From positions 1-64,000 of the forward strand of contig JALHNV010000001.1 of NCBI GenBank assembly GCA_022843325.1: 64,000 nucleotides of DNA, read 5' to 3'. Within the stretch, counting starts at the first letter, position 1. Every line of letters starts with the position of its first letter. The translations under genes and the position numbers were made by a program. Positions 25,437-36,338 of the stretch are shown piece by piece. This stretch comes from Pseudolabrys sp. Lineage in GTDB: Bacteria; Pseudomonadota; Alphaproteobacteria; Rhizobiales; Xanthobacteraceae. The notes under the pieces are model-generated. The model was not told the DNA's origin and did no database searches. It was given only the letters and a program-made list of their open reading frames with translations.

Positions 25437-25949
25437 CTAGCGCGTCACCCACTCGGCGCATTTCGGCACCGCGGTCTGGGCTCCCCACGGCATGATCGGC
25501 ACCGAGGAGGTCGAGTTCTTCGGCGAACCCTCGATAATGCGGTCGCTGTAGACCATGTAGACCAGCACGTTGCGCTTGACGTCGCAGCCGCGCACGATCT
25601 GCATCTTCTTGAAGAACAGCGACCGGCGCTGGCGGAACACGTCCTCGCCCTGCTCGAACTTCTGCTTGAAGGTGATCGGGCCGATCTGCCGGCAGGCCAG
25701 CGAAATATCCGAAACCTCTTCGGCTACGCCAATCCAGCCCTTCAAACCGCCCCGCTCCGGCACCGTGAAGTGACACGACACGCCCTCCACGTCCGGGTCG
25801 TCGAGCCCGTAGGTGGCCAGCTTGTCGTTCGGCGTCAGCCACTTGAAGACCGTCGATCGCTTGAAGATCACGTCCGGCTCTTCGGCCTGCGCCGGCAGCA
25901 CGGAGAACAGGGCCAAAGCGACGGCCAGGCAAGCGATGATTGAGCGCAC
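25437..25949 (-). CDS. CreA family protein
   Basis: A 170-residue exported protein. A signal peptide (RSIIACLAVALALFSVLPAQA) precedes a CreA domain with the typical WIGVAEEVSDISLACRQIGP region, followed by QKFEQGEDVFRQRRSLFFKKMQ split over two blocks, then VLVYMVYSDRIIEGSPKNS. It uses a GTG start at 25949 with GGAGG eight bases upstream. CreA is a widespread periplasmic protein of unknown biochemical role. The 190 bases between it and the next minus-strand gene hold no clear feature. Confidence 0.87.
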   Translation of the reverse strand: MRSIIACLAVALALFSVLPAQAEEPDVIFKRSTVFKWLTPNDKLATYGLDDPDVEGVSCHFTVPERGGLKGWIGVAEEVSDISLACRQIGPITFKQKFEQGEDVFRQRRSLFFKKMQIVRGCDVKRNVLVYMVYSDRIIEGSPKNSTSSVPIMPWGAQTAVPKCAEWVTR

Positions 25950-26139
25950 GTAAACCTCCAGAATGCGAATGCGGCGTTCCCGCAGATAAGCACTGGAGGC
26001 GTCGTCGGGTAGAGGACTGCCGCCGCGATTTTGGCAGCGATCAGGAAGGTCATATTGATTCGCCTGCTTCACGCACACAAATCGGCGGCGGCCTGAGGCC
26101 GCCGCCGTAACACGCCGTCCCCGAATATTAGATGGCAGG

Positions 26140-27024
26140 CTACCGCGACCAGGGAAACAGGCTGGACGGAAAATCGGCCGCGTAGCGCTTACCGGTCGGG
26201 GACTTTCGCGGCTCCGGTCGTGGGCTGTCTTCCGCATCGACCAGCTTGCGGTACAGATGCCAGGTCGCGTGCCCGAGCACCGGCATCACCACGGCGAGGC
26301 CCAGGAAGAACGGCAGCGACCCGATCAACAGCAATCCCGCCACGATCAGGCCCCACGCCGCCATCACCAGCGGGTTGGCCAGCACGGCGCGGATTGAGGT
26401 CAACAGCGCCACCGCGGCGCCGACGTCGCGGTCCAGCAAAAGCGGAAACGATACCACGCCGATGGTCAACACCAGCGCGGCGAACAGCAGTCCGACGCCG
26501 TTGCCGAAGATAATCAGATTCCAGCCGGCCGGCGTGTAGAGCACGTCACTGGCAAACTGGCTCAACGACACAGGCTGCATGTAGCCGAAATTCGCTACGT
26601 AAATGGCATTGGCCACCGCCATCCAGACGCCGAAGACGGCGACGAACAAAAGCCCCAGCGCGGCGATGGCGCCAATCGACGACGATTGCAGCACATCGAA
26701 AGCATGGCTGGCCGAGGCGTCGAGCCCGGCTTCGCGCCGCCGGCTCAGCTCATACAGGCCGAGGGCAGCAAACGGACCGACCAGCGCGAAGCCCGCCGCC
26801 AGCGGATAAATCAGGGGCAACATCGAATAGCCGAATGCGGCGCGAGCCGCGATGATACCGACCAAGGGATAAATCAGGGTCAGAAAGACGGCGTGGGTCG
26901 GCATCGCCTTGAAGTCTTCAAAACCCTTGCCGAGGGCGTCCTTGAGGTCGGCCATGCCGATACGGCGAACGGAGAGCTGTGCCGGTTGCTGCCCGGCGCC
27001 GAGAAGCACGCGTGAATGGGCCAT
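26140..27024 (-). CDS. DUF2189 domain-containing membrane protein
   Basis: A 294-residue integral membrane protein with about six hydrophobic segments. The N-terminal VRRIGMADLKDALGKGFEDF and the FLTLIYPLVGIIAARAAFG block match DUF2189 proteins (cytochrome c oxidase subunit I-like annotation in older databases), whose function is unknown. The C-terminus is polar and Pro/Arg-rich. ATG 27024 has GGAGG upstream. It is next to msrP but shows none of the MsrQ (YedZ) haem-histidine features, so it should not be read as msrQ. Confidence 0.8.
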   Translation of the reverse strand: MAHSRVLLGAGQQPAQLSVRRIGMADLKDALGKGFEDFKAMPTHAVFLTLIYPLVGIIAARAAFGYSMLPLIYPLAAGFALVGPFAALGLYELSRRREAGLDASASHAFDVLQSSSIGAIAALGLLFVAVFGVWMAVANAIYVANFGYMQPVSLSQFASDVLYTPAGWNLIIFGNGVGLLFAALVLTIGVVSFPLLLDRDVGAAVALLTSIRAVLANPLVMAAWGLIVAGLLLIGSLPFFLGLAVVMPVLGHATWHLYRKLVDAEDSPRPEPRKSPTGKRYAADFPSSLFPWSR

Positions 27025-27191
27025 CGCCACCTCCAGATTGCAGGATGGCGCGCGCGTCGAAGACAAAGCAGCACGGAGGCGAAGGCTCTGTCGTACGACC
27101 ACGAGCCACCAATCCGGAAAGTCTAAGCCGGTTCGCCATGCGGGGCACTCACAATCACGCGACCGGCGACGGTAAGATAATGCGGCCGGGC

Positions 27192-28166
27192 TCAGGCCCA
27201 GAGCCGTTCGCTGCCTTCCATCCCCTTGTAGATGTCCGCGACGTATTCGCCGTAGCCGTTGAATAGCAGCGTCGGCCGCCGCTCCCCGGTGCCGATCACC
27301 TCCTCGGTGGCCTGGCTCCAGCGCGGATGCGCGACCGCCGGATTGACGTTGGCCCAGAAGCCATACTCGGCCGCCTGCAAACTCTCCCACATGCCTTTCG
27401 GCCGCTCCTCGGTAAACGTGAAGCGCACGATCGACTTGATCGACTTGAAGCCATACTTCCACGGCACGGCCAACCGCAACGGGGCGCCGTGCTGCTTCAG
27501 CATGGGATGGCCGTAGGCGCCGGTGGCGAGGAAGGCAAGATCGTTGGTCGCCTCCGCCATGCTGAGCCCTTCGATGTAAGGCCACGGATACCAGCGCTGC
27601 CGCTGACCCGGCGCCATCTTGGGGTCCATGAAAGTTTCCATCCGCAGATACTTGGCAGAGCCGAGCGGCCGGGCGAAGTCGACCAGCTTTGCGACCGGGA
27701 AGCCGGTCCAGGCGATCGCCATGCTCCAGGCCTCGACGCAGCGCATGCGGTAGGTGCGCTCTTCCAGAGTCATTTTGCGGATCAGCTCGTCGATGCCGAT
27801 TTCGATCGGCTTCTCCACCAGGCCGTCGATCTTCACCGTCCACGGCCGTATGCGCAGCGCCTGCGCGGCATCGACAACATCCTTCGAGGAGCCGAATTCG
27901 TAAAAATTATTGTAATTGGCGTTGATCTTTTCGTCGGTGATCGGCCGGTCAAGTTTGTAGGTCTCGTTGCGTTTGGCGGGATACAGGTCCGCCGTCGGGT
28001 CCGGCATCTTCGCCAGATCGGACACGCGCTGCGCGGCGGCCATGCCGGGCGCCATCGCCAGCGCGCTGGCACCGCCGGCCAGCAGCGCGCGGCGATTGAA
28101 GAACAAATGTTCGGGGGTGGCGAGGCGGTCGGGAATCTCCCAGCCGCGGCGGCGAATGACGTTCAT
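27192..28166 (-). CDS. msrP: Protein-methionine-sulfoxide reductase catalytic subunit MsrP
   Basis: A 324-residue periplasmic molybdoenzyme (YedY family) that repairs oxidised Met residues in envelope proteins. A Tat signal is present (NRRALLAGGASALAMAPGMA, residues about 24-44). The molybdopterin Cys lies in RMRCVEAWSMAIAWTGFP. Typical later blocks are RWYPWPYIEGLSMAEA and the QHGAPLRLAVPWKYGFKSIK stretch. The usual partner msrQ, a haem membrane protein, is not adjacent, so electrons must come from a distant gene product or another quinol donor. Confidence 0.94.
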   Translation of the reverse strand: MNVIRRRGWEIPDRLATPEHLFFNRRALLAGGASALAMAPGMAAAQRVSDLAKMPDPTADLYPAKRNETYKLDRPITDEKINANYNNFYEFGSSKDVVDAAQALRIRPWTVKIDGLVEKPIEIGIDELIRKMTLEERTYRMRCVEAWSMAIAWTGFPVAKLVDFARPLGSAKYLRMETFMDPKMAPGQRQRWYPWPYIEGLSMAEATNDLAFLATGAYGHPMLKQHGAPLRLAVPWKYGFKSIKSIVRFTFTEERPKGMWESLQAAEYGFWANVNPAVAHPRWSQATEEVIGTGERRPTLLFNGYGEYVADIYKGMEGSERLWA

Positions 28167-28282
28167 GGCGCGTGACCCTCCAGAATCGCTCAGCGAGGAC
28201 TAGGTTGCCCCGCGTTCACGGACAAGTCACGGGTCGGAGAGCTTTGCTTTCCGGCCCGTCGCCTCGAGGGAGAGAGAAACAG

Positions 28283-30346
28283 CTACGCCGCGTTCTTCCT
28301 CGCCGCGACCACCTGGTCGGCCTGCCGGCCCGCCAATTCGGCCATATGGTCGAACGTGAAGGTGAAGGAGCCGACGCCCGCAGTGGCCGACCGCACCTCG
28401 ATGATCAGGTCGCCGATTTCGGCCTCCGCCATCTGCGCCCGCACCATGTCCCAGCCGTCCCAGCCCTCGCGGGTGTCGAAGCCAAGGATCTGTCCGCGCC
28501 GCGCCGACAGGATCGCGTTGATCCTGGCGGTGGCATCGTTGGGACAGACGATCTCGACCAGATGGATCGGTTCCAGCAGTACAGGGCTGCACTGCGGCAG
28601 GCCCTCGACCATGGCGATACGGCCGGCGGTACGGAACGCCATGTCGGAGGAATCCACCGAATGGAACGAGCCGTCGACGAGTGCCACCGCCACATCGACG
28701 ACGGGGAAGCCGAGCGGGCCGTGCTTGAGCGCTTCGATGACGCCCTCTTCGACCGCCGGGATGTAATTGCGCGGCACCACGCCACCGACGATTCTGTCCT
28801 CGAACTGGAAGCCGCCACCGCGCGGCAGGGGCTTGATCTCCAGAACCACATCGCCGAACTGGCCATGACCGCCGGACTGCTTCTTGTGCCGGCCGCGCAG
28901 GCTGATCGGCTTGCGGATGGTTTCGCGGTAACCGACCGTCGGCGGTCGCGTCGTCACCGGCACACCGTAACGGTCGCCGAGGCGTTCGGTCACGACCCGC
29001 AGGTGCATCTCGCCCTGCCCCCAGATCACTACCTCGTGGCTCTCGGCGTTGTGCACGACGGTGAGTGAAGGATCTTCCTCGGTCAGCCGGGTAAAGGCCT
29101 GCCCCAGCTTGACGTCGTCCTTGCGCTCGCGCGCCTGCACGGCGATGGCCAACACCGGCGCATGAGCGGCAATCTCGCCGAGCTTTCCATGAACCTGCTT
29201 GCCGGCCGAAAGTGTGTCGCCGGTCCGAACCTTGTCGAGCCTCCCGAAGGCGACGGTCTCGCCGGCCACCGCCTGGCCGCGCTTCTCGAAGTTCTGGCCC
29301 ATCGGCTTGAACACGCCGGAGACTCGGCCGGCCTCGGCATCGGGCGTGTTGAAGACCGTGCCGTCGCCGGCCTGGCCCGCCAGCAGACGGGCCACCGACA
29401 TCTTGCCGCCATGCGCGGTGTGGAACGTTTTCATCACCAGGGCAACCGCGTCGCTGCCGGCCCGCACGCCGATCCGCCTGGCCGTTTCCGCGACCCCCGG
29501 CACCTCGTGCCGCAGCGCTTTCAGCAGCCGCAACACGCCGTTCGAGCGCGCGGCGATGCCGAACAACACGGGACAGACGATGCGGTCGCGCAGCTCCTTC
29601 GACAGATCGTCGAAGATCTTGTCGCGCGGCGGCTCGATGTCCTCGAGCAGTTGCTCCATCAACTCGTCGTCGTGATCGGCCAGTGTCTCCAGCATGGAGT
29701 AGCGGGCTTCCTTCTCGCGGTCGCGGTCTTCGCCCGCCAGTTCGACGATCTCGGAAGCGGCGTGCTCCTTGTAGACAAAGGCCCGTTCCAGCGCGAGATC
29801 GACGAAGCCGGAGATGATGTCGTTGCGCCAGATCGGAATCTGCCGCAGCAGCAGCGGCACGCGCGACGCCGGCTGCAGCAGCTTGAGCGTTTCGCGCACC
29901 CGCCGGTCGGCCTTGTCGATCTTGTTGAGAAACAGGAAATGCGGAATATCGCGGTCTTCCAGCTCGCGCAGGATCAACTGGAGCTGCGGCACTTTCTTTT
30001 CGTCGGCCTCGCAGACCACCACCGCGGCGTCGACCGCCGGCAGCACGCTGCGCATGTCGTGAATGAACTCGATCGAGCCGGGACAATCGATGAAGGTGTA
30101 ACTGTCACCCATGAACGTCGTGGTGGCGAAGTTCGCTTCGACGCTCATCCTGTGCTGGCGGGCTTCCTTGCTGGCGTCGCCGACGGTCGTACCCGCGTCG
30201 ACTGTGCCCTGGCGCGCGACCGCACCGGTGCGCGCGAGGATCGCCTCGAGCAGTGTGGTTTTGCCGCTTTGAAACGGACCCACCAGCGCGATGCAGCGTG
30301 GGCCCGCATTTTTTATCGCGTTGGGACTGCCGCCATTCTGTCCCAT
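28283..30346 (-). CDS. Elongation factor G-like GTPase (EF-G paralogue)
   Basis: A 687-residue translational-GTPase-like protein with all EF-G domains. G1 is LVGPFQSGKTTLLEAIL, G3 is IDCPGSIEF (canonical EF-G has DTPG), and G4 is FLNKIDKADRR. Domain IV contains SGGHGQFGDVVLEIKPLP and domain V ends GVGSFTFTFDHMAELAG. The start at 30346 follows GGGAGG. It is neither next to rpsL/rpsG nor tuf, so it is the accessory EF-G-like form known from alphaproteobacteria, not the housekeeping fusA. A role in ribosome recycling or stress is inferred. Confidence 0.88.
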   Translation of the reverse strand: MGQNGGSPNAIKNAGPRCIALVGPFQSGKTTLLEAILARTGAVARQGTVDAGTTVGDASKEARQHRMSVEANFATTTFMGDSYTFIDCPGSIEFIHDMRSVLPAVDAAVVVCEADEKKVPQLQLILRELEDRDIPHFLFLNKIDKADRRVRETLKLLQPASRVPLLLRQIPIWRNDIISGFVDLALERAFVYKEHAASEIVELAGEDRDREKEARYSMLETLADHDDELMEQLLEDIEPPRDKIFDDLSKELRDRIVCPVLFGIAARSNGVLRLLKALRHEVPGVAETARRIGVRAGSDAVALVMKTFHTAHGGKMSVARLLAGQAGDGTVFNTPDAEAGRVSGVFKPMGQNFEKRGQAVAGETVAFGRLDKVRTGDTLSAGKQVHGKLGEIAAHAPVLAIAVQARERKDDVKLGQAFTRLTEEDPSLTVVHNAESHEVVIWGQGEMHLRVVTERLGDRYGVPVTTRPPTVGYRETIRKPISLRGRHKKQSGGHGQFGDVVLEIKPLPRGGGFQFEDRIVGGVVPRNYIPAVEEGVIEALKHGPLGFPVVDVAVALVDGSFHSVDSSDMAFRTAGRIAMVEGLPQCSPVLLEPIHLVEIVCPNDATARINAILSARRGQILGFDTREGWDGWDMVRAQMAEAEIGDLIIEVRSATAGVGSFTFTFDHMAELAGRQADQVVAARKNAA

Positions 30347-30485
30347 CTTGTACCTCCCTTGCCGGCCCGGGAGTTGGACCAATGTTACCCGGCCCTGACG
30401 TATCGTCTCAGGTGAGTGTCAGGCTGGCAAGGGTGGAAATGCGGGATTTTATGCCCCGTTGCGGCGCTCCTGAACCGGCGCTCGG

Positions 30486-31487
30486 TTACTTAAATGTCGA
30501 ATCGATGACCTTTGCGGCATTGACGCCGGCATCGATCAGGCCCTGCGCCTTGTACCAGGCGATCTGGCGCTCAATGTCGGCCGTGTCGATGACCGCTTGC
30601 GGCTCGATGTAGAAAGCCCCGACCTCGACCGTCGGCACGGCCGCGGCCGGCGTCCGTCCGGGGTATACATACCGTGCGATGGTGGCCGCCGCTGCCTGCG
30701 ATTTCTCGTCGGTGACGCGTTTTTTGTAGCGATCGAGCCGCAGCATGGACGCGTAGTCGGCGATACCGCGGCGATAGGCACGGATAAACTTCTCCGCCAC
30801 GGGCCGCCGCGTTTTCAGCATCTCCGCCGACGCGAACAGACCACCAACCTGCTGCTCGTCTATATCCGAATACCAGCCAACCAGCCGGGCCTGGTTCGAC
30901 ACCATCAGTTCTCGCGCATAAATCGCCGGCACGATGGCGGCATCGATTGCACCAGTTCTGACCGCGCGAACGACGCCGTCAAGCGTCTGCATCTGCTTCA
31001 CCGTGAGGCCAGCGAAGTCGAACCCCTTATGCCGCGCGATCTGGCCGAACTGATAATGCGACGGCGCGCCTAAATTGGTCACGCCGACGACTGTATTGGT
31101 CAAATTTTCCGGCTTGCGCAGGCCGCGCTCCGACGCCGGAACGGAGGCAACGATCAGGTTGCCCTCGTACTCGCGCTTCTCCCGGGCTTGCGCGGCGATC
31201 GCCTTGATCCTGCCCTGCGCCGCGAGGTTGAACGCGGTCACGGTGAACTCAGCCAGCGCCAGGTCGGTGCCGCCGCCCGCCAGCCCTTCGACCACGAGTT
31301 GCGACGTGGCATAGGCGGTCATCGCCACCTCAATGCCCTCGGCTTTGAAATAACCGCGCGCGTCAGCGAGGAACAGCGGCCCGCTTTCGATCAGCCGTTG
31401 CGTGCCGACCTTGACGCGCTCCTGCGCGGCGGCGGGCGCGAACATGGCTGCAAGGAAGAGAAGTGTCACGATGGGACGGCGAATCAT
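30486..31487 (-). CDS. ABC transporter substrate-binding protein (NMT1/SsuA-like)
   Basis: A 333-residue periplasmic protein. A short signal peptide (LLFLAAMFAPAAAQ) is followed by VKVGTQRLIESGPLFLADAR and FKAEGIEVAMTAYAT, typical of the NMT1/THI5 and sulfonate/taurine receptor group. No permease or ATPase gene adjoins, so it is an orphan receptor. Such orphans are common in Bradyrhizobium-type genomes. The ligand is unknown; aromatic or heterocyclic acids, sulfonates and pyrimidines are possible. Confidence 0.85.
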   Translation of the reverse strand: MIRRPIVTLLFLAAMFAPAAAQERVKVGTQRLIESGPLFLADARGYFKAEGIEVAMTAYATSQLVVEGLAGGGTDLALAEFTVTAFNLAAQGRIKAIAAQAREKREYEGNLIVASVPASERGLRKPENLTNTVVGVTNLGAPSHYQFGQIARHKGFDFAGLTVKQMQTLDGVVRAVRTGAIDAAIVPAIYARELMVSNQARLVGWYSDIDEQQVGGLFASAEMLKTRRPVAEKFIRAYRRGIADYASMLRLDRYKKRVTDEKSQAAAATIARYVYPGRTPAAAVPTVEVGAFYIEPQAVIDTADIERQIAWYKAQGLIDAGVNAAKVIDSTFK

Positions 31488-31541
31488 GGGGTCAGGATAG
31501 CGCGCGTTTCATCGTTACCAAACGGCGAAATTCAGCGCGGG

Positions 31542-32720
31542 TCAGGAGCCTGAAGCAAACGTCTCGATTTCATCCACCAGCCGCGACCACGCCGGATCGT
31601 CGGGAACCGGGATATGGTTCTCCGACTCGAGCGTCACCAGCCGAGCGCCCGGAATGCGCGTCGCCAACAGGCGGCCTTGGTCGTAAGGCGCGACATGATC
31701 GTGGCGCGCATGAATCACCAGGGTCGGCACCCTGATCGCCGGCAGCAGATCCATTACATCGATGTCGTCGCAGGCCACGCGCAGACGCGCCGCCATGTCG
31801 CCCGACGCCGACATTCTCTGCATGTCGGCGAACCATCGGATGTAGGCGCGTGACGCATCCGACAGATACAGCGAACTAAAGGCGCGCATGAAGGCGGAAT
31901 CGGCCTGGCCCCAGCCTTGACGGAGCATCGCCAGCATGGTCTGCGCAGTCGCCGTATCGGCCGTCGTGTCGCGCCGGTTGCGGCCTTGCGCATAGGCGCC
32001 GTACAGGATCAGCCGCGACACCCGGTCGGGATGGCGGGCTGCAAAGGAGATGGCCGCCGCAGCGCCCTGTGACAGCGCCAGCAGCGCGAAACGCTCGGGC
32101 TTGGCAGCCTCGACCACCGCGTCGAGGTCGCGCTCAAAGCCGGCTTGTGAAATGTCGTCTACGTCGCGGTCGCTCATCCCGCTGCCGCGGCCGTCGTAAC
32201 GCACGACATGAAAGCGCGCCGCCAGCCTTTGCAGGAAGGGCGCCCAGATCGGACTTTCCCAATCATGCTCGAGATGATTGAGCCAATTCGCGGTCTTGAC
32301 CAGTGCCGGGCCCCGCCCGACCGTCGCTACTGCGATGTTCACGCCGTCGCCGGTACGGCAAAACGTGATCTGTTGCGCCAGGTCCCGCGCCTGCGGCGGC
32401 TGCGTCATGCCCTGCTCTCGCACGTCGCCGATAAAGCGGAAGCCTTTGCGGACGACCGTCTTCACCAGCCGCTGCGCCGTGCCATCGTCACCGATGACGC
32501 GACGCACCGCATTGATGCGCGTCGCCAGCGCCGAATCCGACACGATGCGGCCGCCCCAGACACCGGCGATCAGATCGTCGCGGCTGACCACGCGGTCGCG
32601 GTGACGGATGAGAAATTCCAGGAGATCGAAGACCTGCGGCTCGGCCGCGACCGTGTGGCCATCGTGCCGCAATTCGCGGCGTTCGGTGTCCAATATCCGG
32701 TCGGAGAAGTGATAGCGCAT
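31542..32720 (-). CDS. Winged-helix / alpha-beta hydrolase fusion protein
   Basis: A 392-residue two-domain protein. Residues about 1-100 form an OmpR/CadC-type winged helix (ERRELRHDGHTVAAEPQVFD, then SDSALATRINAVRRVIGDDG and VVRKGFRFIGDV). Residues about 125-390 form an alpha/beta hydrolase with nucleophile elbow ALSQGA, an Asp in VIHARHDHVAPYD and a His in ESENHIPVP, a complete catalytic triad. There is no transmembrane segment between the domains, unlike CadC. It could be a ligand-hydrolysing transcription factor or an enzyme regulating its own expression. No target is adjacent. Confidence 0.85.
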   Translation of the reverse strand: MRYHFSDRILDTERRELRHDGHTVAAEPQVFDLLEFLIRHRDRVVSRDDLIAGVWGGRIVSDSALATRINAVRRVIGDDGTAQRLVKTVVRKGFRFIGDVREQGMTQPPQARDLAQQITFCRTGDGVNIAVATVGRGPALVKTANWLNHLEHDWESPIWAPFLQRLAARFHVVRYDGRGSGMSDRDVDDISQAGFERDLDAVVEAAKPERFALLALSQGAAAAISFAARHPDRVSRLILYGAYAQGRNRRDTTADTATAQTMLAMLRQGWGQADSAFMRAFSSLYLSDASRAYIRWFADMQRMSASGDMAARLRVACDDIDVMDLLPAIRVPTLVIHARHDHVAPYDQGRLLATRIPGARLVTLESENHIPVPDDPAWSRLVDEIETFASGS

Positions 32721-32845
32721 GGGCGGCCTCGTCCACGGAGGCCTAAAATGAAGGGTTTCTCAAAGGGAAATCAAGACCGCCTCAAAGCGGCGCGGGCCGC
32801 GGCCGGGCACGCTGGTGCCATTGTCACCTGCCACAGGAGCCCGCC

Positions 32846-34594
<1,749 letters not shown>

Positions 34595-35884
34595 TCAAAT
34601 TCCGGCCGGTCGCCCCGGCAGCACTGCGGTGCGCCAACGCAGGATGATGAGAGCCGTGAAAACGAGGCCGACCCCCCCATAGAGCAGCGCCGTCGCTGGA
34701 TAACCGATGGTTTCGATCAGCACGCCGGCGGCCAGCATGCCGACCGGATTGCCGTAGATCGCCAGCATGCGAACGCCCATGACTCGGCCGCGATACTGCG
34801 GCTCAGAATTTCGCAACAGCACAACCGCCAGCGCCACCATGCTCACGCTCTGCGTGGTGCCGATGGCGAATAGGGTGATCAGGCCAGCGGTCATGGTCTC
34901 AACCTGCCCGAACACCAGCAGCATCGCGTACCAGCCGATCATCGACGCGACCATGATGCGCTCGACCCGCATCCGCTCACCAACGATGGTCAAGACGATC
35001 GAGCCGGCGACAGCGCCGGCGGCAACGCTGGCCACCAGATAACCGAAGCCGGTTTGATCCGTGCCGAAAATGTCTTTTGCCACATACGGCAGAACACCCG
35101 CCACCAGGGGAAAAGCGCAAAGATTGACCAGAAAGGCGAGCGCCATTCCGGCGAGCAGGCGCGGCGAATTCCAGATGTAAGCGATGCCCAGCGTCAGATC
35201 GCGCCATGGCGAGGCGCGGACCGTGCCGTCGGGCGACGCTTGCGCGTTCTCCGGACCCGATCCAAGCAGCAGCAGCGCGCCGGCTGCATAGAAGACGACG
35301 ATCGCGACATAGGCCGGACCCATGCCGAGGGCTGCGAACAATCCGGCGCCGGCGAGCGCGCCCATGGCGCGCGCCGAATCCGCGGTGATGCGCGATATGC
35401 TCATGGCGCTGACCAGATAATTCAGCGGCATGGTGGCGGCCACCAGCGCGCTGCGGACCCCGATGTCGGAGGGGCGCACCAAACCTGTGAACGCGGCCGT
35501 GATAAACACGTAGACGGGGCTCAGGTTGCCGGTGAATGCGAGCGTCATGATGATGGCCGCGATCACCATGTACAGGGCGCGGGTGCCGAACAGCACGACG
35601 CGGTGACCGACCCGATCGCCGATCACCCCGATCATCGGCGCCACCAGCGTGCCGAGGTAGAGCAGCGAGGCGTATAGCGTCAGCAGCGGGACCGAACCGG
35701 TCTCGACCAGCACGTACCAGCCGAGAATCAGGATCTCCATCTCGAACGCCCAGGAGGTCAGCAGATCGGCCGGCCACTGGAAACGGAAACTGCGGACACG
35801 GAAGGGTGCAAGGGCAGCAGGGAGCGGCATGGTCACCGGTGATGCGGGGGTTCGAGCATGGGTCTCCGCCTCCTTGGCAGCCAT
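34595..35884 (-). CDS. MFS transporter (enterobactin-exporter EntS-like)
   Basis: About 429 residues with twelve hydrophobic segments. The GVIGDRVGHRVVLFGTRALY loop between TM2 and TM3 is the MFS signature, and the QYRGRVMGVRMLAIYGNP region is typical of the MFS_3 (EntS-like) exporter group. The start is uncertain: ATG 35884 is used, but GTG 35950 (with GGGAG upstream) and ATG 35830 are also in frame. The gene is not next to siderophore or resistance genes, so the substrate is unknown. Confidence 0.85.
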   Translation of the reverse strand: MAAKEAETHARTPASPVTMPLPAALAPFRVRSFRFQWPADLLTSWAFEMEILILGWYVLVETGSVPLLTLYASLLYLGTLVAPMIGVIGDRVGHRVVLFGTRALYMVIAAIIMTLAFTGNLSPVYVFITAAFTGLVRPSDIGVRSALVAATMPLNYLVSAMSISRITADSARAMGALAGAGLFAALGMGPAYVAIVVFYAAGALLLLGSGPENAQASPDGTVRASPWRDLTLGIAYIWNSPRLLAGMALAFLVNLCAFPLVAGVLPYVAKDIFGTDQTGFGYLVASVAAGAVAGSIVLTIVGERMRVERIMVASMIGWYAMLLVFGQVETMTAGLITLFAIGTTQSVSMVALAVVLLRNSEPQYRGRVMGVRMLAIYGNPVGMLAAGVLIETIGYPATALLYGGVGLVFTALIILRWRTAVLPGRPAGI

Positions 35885-36338
35885 TCGCGTCGGCCGGGGG
35901 AAGGCTTTGCCTGAGCGTTGCGGGACTGGCAATGCGTCCGCCGGGAGCACCTGGAGGGCTCCCTCAGGACTCTGTCTCGGCGCGGGGAGAAATCTCGGTG
36001 GGAAATGGTGCCAGGGCCGGCATCACATTTATGCTATAAACTACTGTTTTTTATAACATTTTCTCTTTGAGGTTTAGGTTGATACCGTCATTTGTCCCGT
36101 CAATCTCATTCCTACGGGATCATGCCTAAAAGCGGGTCCTGGAAACACAACTGCCCCTATGCGCTGATGCATCTCGAAAAGGTTTTTGAGAGGGACACTG
36201 AAGCAGCGTACCCCGATAGCAGCCGCATCAAATAGGTTTCGAGCGCATATTCTTGTTGCGGCGTATTGTTTGGGGATCCCAAATCCGGCCGACCAGGCGA
36301 TCGTCAGAGAGGTTTGGGACAAAGAAAATTTGAGGCGC
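35885..36338. other. AT-rich intergenic transition, no gene recognised
   Basis: The sequence changes here from GC-rich to visibly AT-richer. The segment 36029-36070 (ctataaactactgttttt and following) is promoter-like, but I cannot assign it to a gene. Short minus-strand frames at 36074-36322 have no recognisable content. This marks the left side of the accessory island. Confidence 0.45.

Noticed and set aside
24337-25932. A 531-codon frame antisense to tctA
   Set aside because: TctA is unmistakable; the antisense frame is Arg/Asp/His-rich noise.
26140-27024. DUF2189 membrane protein as MsrQ partner of MsrP
   Set aside because: The N-terminal VRRIGMADLKDALGKGFEDF block and helix pattern fit DUF2189; no ferric-reductase-like His pairs are seen.
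28227-30086. A 619-codon frame overlapping the EF-G-like gene
   Set aside because: Same strand, different frame, Arg/Gly-rich, no domain; the EF-G reading has all GTPase motifs.
36074-36322. An 82-codon minus-strand frame in the AT-rich gap
   Set aside because: No ribosome site, signal peptide or domain, and composition unlike coding neighbours.
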